DNA of 39,962 bases, taken from positions 1-39,962 of the forward strand of contig NZ_NPDD01000201.1 in the NCBI RefSeq assembly GCF_002272245.1, given 5' to 3'. This document shows positions 37,462 through 39,962 of the stretch, one piece after another; position 1 is the first letter of the stretch; every line of letters begins with the position of its first letter. The position numbers were made by a program, and so were the translations under genes. Source of the DNA: Bacillus sp. 7884-1 (GTDB taxonomy: Bacteria > Bacillota > Bacilli > Bacillales > Cytobacillaceae). The notes beneath the pieces were generated by a model. That model worked only from the letters and a program-made list of their open reading frames with translations. It was not told the DNA's origin and made no database searches.

Positions 37462-37818
37462 TTATAACCACATTTTCTCATACTCTTCTTCTTTAAAGCC
37501 TACTGTTACTTTTTCCCCATCCGTTACTAATGGTCTTTTGATTAGCATCCCATCCGAGGCTAACAAATCTAGCAGTTCATCTTCTGAAGCAGTGGATATT
37601 TTATCCTTAATACCCAGTTCACGATACTTTTGCCCGCTTGTATTAAAGAACTTCTTTAATTCAAGGTTGCTTTTTTCGTAATAATCCTGAAGTTCTGCCT
37701 TAGTCGGTGGGTGTTCAACAATATGTATTTCTTTGTAGGAAAGATGATGTGCATCCAGCCATTTCTTTGCATTTCGACATGTACCACATTTCGGATACCA
37801 GTAAAAAGTAAGAGACAT
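37462..37818 (-). CDS. yusI: ArsC/Spx-like protein YusI
   Basis: 118 residues from the ATG at 37816-37818 (MSLTFYWYPKCGTC), the length of the B. subtilis protein; a nine-residue upstream extension is unlikely. Thioredoxin-like ArsC-family fold with C11-G-T-C14 and the conserved RPLVTDGEKVTVGFKEEEYE near the C-terminus. It resembles Spx/MgsR in outline. Whether it reduces a substrate or binds a partner is not known. Confidence 0.9.
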   Translation of the reverse strand: MSLTFYWYPKCGTCRNAKKWLDAHHLSYKEIHIVEHPPTKAELQDYYEKSNLELKKFFNTSGQKYRELGIKDKISTASEDELLDLLASDGMLIKRPLVTDGEKVTVGFKEEEYEKMWL

Positions 37819-37961
37819 CCCTTCCACCCCCTCTGCACAAAACATCTAATGACGTCATCGTCACTTGAATAGTAACACAACGAGAAAAAAAGTAAAAATG
37901 CTTCCCTTACAAAAATTCGACTAAATCTGCGAATTTCCTGCTAAACCAACAGAAAAATTTA

Positions 37962-37985
37962 GACTCCCAACAAACGCCGGGAGCC
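37962..37985 (-). terminator. Terminator after the acyl-CoA dehydrogenase gene
   Basis: The hairpin GGCTCCC / GGGAGTC (one wobble), with partial inner pairing, is followed by TAAATTTTTC on the minus strand, 13 bp beyond the stop. Confidence 0.7.
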
Positions 37986-37998
37986 TAAAGTTTATCCA

Positions 37999-39783
37999 TT
38001 ATACGATATAGCGTTCAGCTTCAATCAGAACATCAGCAGCTTCACGTTTCTTACCAATCACATTGATTGGGGTATGGCGTGTAAGTTTGCGAAGGGCAGA
38101 TACAAGCATACGAAGTGTATCTCCTTGTTCAGTTGCAACTAACGTTTCTTTAGCATGCTGTTCGATTTCGTTAAAAGCTTCTTGACAGAAGATTTGTGTA
38201 TATAGAAGCTTTTGTTTATTTTTCTCTAGACCCGTCTTGGCGATTGCTTTTTCTGTGCGTAAAACGGCAGATTCCATTGCATAGGCATTAGAAACAATAT
38301 CCGCGATATTTGATAAGATTTCTTGTTCTTTATCAAGAGCCTTACCAAATTTTTGTGCAGCTAAGCCCGAAGCTAATAAGCCGATTTTCTTGGCATTACT
38401 TACTAGATGTTTTTCTTGTGCAAGAGGCTCATCACCAGGCTCTTCAGGCATTAACATCATGATTTCTTCTTGAAGTGCCGTAGCTTTTTGGAATAATGGC
38501 AGCTCTCCTTTAAATGCTTTTTTAATATATGTGCCAGGCACAATCAGGCGGTTAATTTCATTCGTACCTTCGAAAATCCGGTTAATACGGGAATCACGGT
38601 ACGCTCTTTCAATTGTATACTCCTGCATAAAGCCGTATCCACCATGAATTTGGACACCCTCGTCTACAACGTAATCTAATACTTCACTTGCAAAGAATTT
38701 ATTAACAGAACATTCAATTGCATATTCAGCAATCGAATTTGCCACTAATTTAATGTCCTTTTGTTCTTCAGTAGAAAGCTTTCCTTGGTTTTCTTCGAAC
38801 ATTCCAACGGTCCGGTAAACAGAGCTTTCCGCTGCATAGATTTTTGAAGCCATGGTACCGAACTTTTCTTTTGTTAAATTAAACTGAGAAATTGGTGTGT
38901 TAAATTGCTTACGGCCATTTGCATATTTAACGGCTAACTCAAATGCATTCTTAGATCCGCCTACAGCGCCAACTGCTAATTTATAGCGTCCGATGTTTAA
39001 AATATTAAACGCAATGACATGGCCTTTGCCATATTCACCTAATAAATTTTCAACAGGTACTGGTACATCTTCTAAAATAAGAGTACGTGTGGATGAGCTC
39101 TTAATTCCCATTTTCTTTTCTTCTGCCCCAGTAGAAACTCCTGGGAAATCTCTTTCCACAATGAATGCGGTAAAGTGTTCGCCATCAATTTTGGTATATA
39201 CAACAAATACATCTGCAAAACCTGCATTGGTGATCCACTGTTTTTCGCCGTTTAGGATATAATGAGAACCCTCTGCATTTAATTTAGCTGTTGTCCTTGC
39301 ACCAAGAGCATCAGAACCTGAACCTGGCTCGGTTAAGGCGTAGGCCGCAATTTTTTCACCTGAAGCAAGAGCAGGTAAATATTTTTTCTTTTGCTCTTCG
39401 TTACCGAATAAAACGATCGGCAGCGAGCCGATACCAACATGGGCACCATGAGATAGCGAGAAGCCGCCAGCTTTTGACATTTTTTCAGTTATAAGTGATG
39501 AAGTTACTTTATCTAATCCTAAACCTTCATACTCTTCAGGTACATCCGCAGCCAATAGACCAAGGTCACCCGCTTGCTTTAAAAGCTTTACAGTACGATC
39601 AAATTCATGGTTTTCCAGGTGTTCCAACTGTGGAAGAACTTCTTTTTCAATGAAGTCTTCTGCAGTTTTGGCAATCATTAATTGCTCTTCATTAAAATCC
39701 TCAGGTGTTAAAATTCGGTTATAGGAAATATCATCGATTAAAAAGCTTCCGCCTTTAATAATTTTTTCAGTTTGTTGTGTCAT
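37999..39783 (-). CDS. fadE: Acyl-CoA dehydrogenase (FadE/YusJ)
   Basis: 594-residue FAD-dependent enzyme for the first oxidation step of fatty-acid beta-oxidation. N-terminal helical domain, FAD/substrate segments AYALTEPGSGSDALG (about 147-161) and WITNAGFADVFVVY (about 183-196), catalytic base E405 in RIFEGTNEINR, then a C-terminal extension of about 170 residues as in very-long-chain enzymes. ATG follows AGGAGGAAAATATA. In B. subtilis it is part of the FadR-controlled fadNAE operon; the upstream genes would lie beyond this window. Confidence 0.95.
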   Translation of the reverse strand: MTQQTEKIIKGGSFLIDDISYNRILTPEDFNEEQLMIAKTAEDFIEKEVLPQLEHLENHEFDRTVKLLKQAGDLGLLAADVPEEYEGLGLDKVTSSLITEKMSKAGGFSLSHGAHVGIGSLPIVLFGNEEQKKKYLPALASGEKIAAYALTEPGSGSDALGARTTAKLNAEGSHYILNGEKQWITNAGFADVFVVYTKIDGEHFTAFIVERDFPGVSTGAEEKKMGIKSSSTRTLILEDVPVPVENLLGEYGKGHVIAFNILNIGRYKLAVGAVGGSKNAFELAVKYANGRKQFNTPISQFNLTKEKFGTMASKIYAAESSVYRTVGMFEENQGKLSTEEQKDIKLVANSIAEYAIECSVNKFFASEVLDYVVDEGVQIHGGYGFMQEYTIERAYRDSRINRIFEGTNEINRLIVPGTYIKKAFKGELPLFQKATALQEEIMMLMPEEPGDEPLAQEKHLVSNAKKIGLLASGLAAQKFGKALDKEQEILSNIADIVSNAYAMESAVLRTEKAIAKTGLEKNKQKLLYTQIFCQEAFNEIEQHAKETLVATEQGDTLRMLVSALRKLTRHTPINVIGKKREAADVLIEAERYIV

Positions 39784-39810
39784 TATATTTTCCTCCTAAT
39801 CTTTTTATAG

Positions 39811-39962
39811 CAGTGATTTCCGCTCCACTAAGGAAAGCTTCTTCGAATAATCACCGCAGGGACAGGCTGTTTCTGCCTGTCGCGAGGTGCTTCGCTTTCC
39901 GCAGGAGGTCCGGGGAGCCTCCTCGGCGCTATAGCGCCTGTGGGGTCTCCCCTGTCCCTTAC
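39811..39962. repeat. Bacillus-type intergenic repeat, cut by the window end
   Basis: GC-rich block in an intergenic gap. Internal inverted repeats include GGACAGGC / GCCTGTC around 39871-39883 and GGCGCTATAGCGCC at 39926-39939, and phrases such as CGCTTTCCGCAGGAGGTCC and CGGGGAGCCTCCTCGGCGC. I recognise this as a dispersed intergenic repeat common in Bacillaceae chromosomes. It codes for nothing I can see. Confidence 0.75.

Overview
The window is a low-GC Gram-positive chromosome segment from a spore-forming Bacillaceae. Gene order and protein lengths follow two Bacillus subtilis neighbourhoods: lipA(yutB)-lytH(yunA)-yunB-C-D-E-F on the left, and sufBUSDC-metQPN ... yusE-yusF-yusG-gcvH-yusI-fadE(yusJ) on the right. 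Nearly everything is on the minus strand except lytH.

Layout. (1) 60-6435: lipoyl synthase, a sporulation-type M23 endopeptidase, and the yunBCDEF cluster. (2) 6613-20956: a decayed 14.3-kb genomic island integrated in the 3' end of sufB. Its two ends carry a 36-bp direct repeat (34 of 36 identical) made of the last codons of sufB. A disrupted tyrosine-integrase gene lies next to the sufB end. The sufB transcription terminator of the uninterrupted locus appears stranded at the far end, beyond yunF. (3) 20924-26151: the SUF iron-sulfur assembly operon sufC-D-S-U-B. (4) 26603-30859: the methionine ABC importer metNPQ under a SAM (S-box) riboswitch, preceded by O-acetylhomoserine sulfhydrylase. 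(5) 30946-35592: a 1548-residue Vpr/lactocepin-like protease with three cell-wall-binding repeats. (6) 35837-39783: yusE, yusF, yusG, gcvH, yusI and an acyl-CoA dehydrogenase. The window ends inside a Bacillus-type intergenic repeat.

The island is largely about heme and iron. It holds a complete heme-stress system: hrtB-hrtA efflux pump plus hssR-hssS two-component sensor, in one four-gene transcript. The promoter has a good match to the direct repeat bound by HssR in Staphylococcus aureus. It also holds a HugZ/pyridoxamine-oxidase-like protein, the last 43 codons of an iron-chelate ABC ATPase just behind a Fur box, two further Fur boxes before a small membrane protein, and a DinB-fold protein.

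The most striking observation is a second copy (71 of 79 positions identical) of the hrt promoter, including both HssR half-sites. It lies 5' of a large secreted subtilase whose base composition is unlike its neighbours. If this copy works, heme stress would switch on both the heme pump and an extracellular protease, a coupling I do not know to be described. Remnants of a large serine recombinase, half of a tRNA gene and several decayed coding fragments indicate that the island is a composite of several insertions and deletions.
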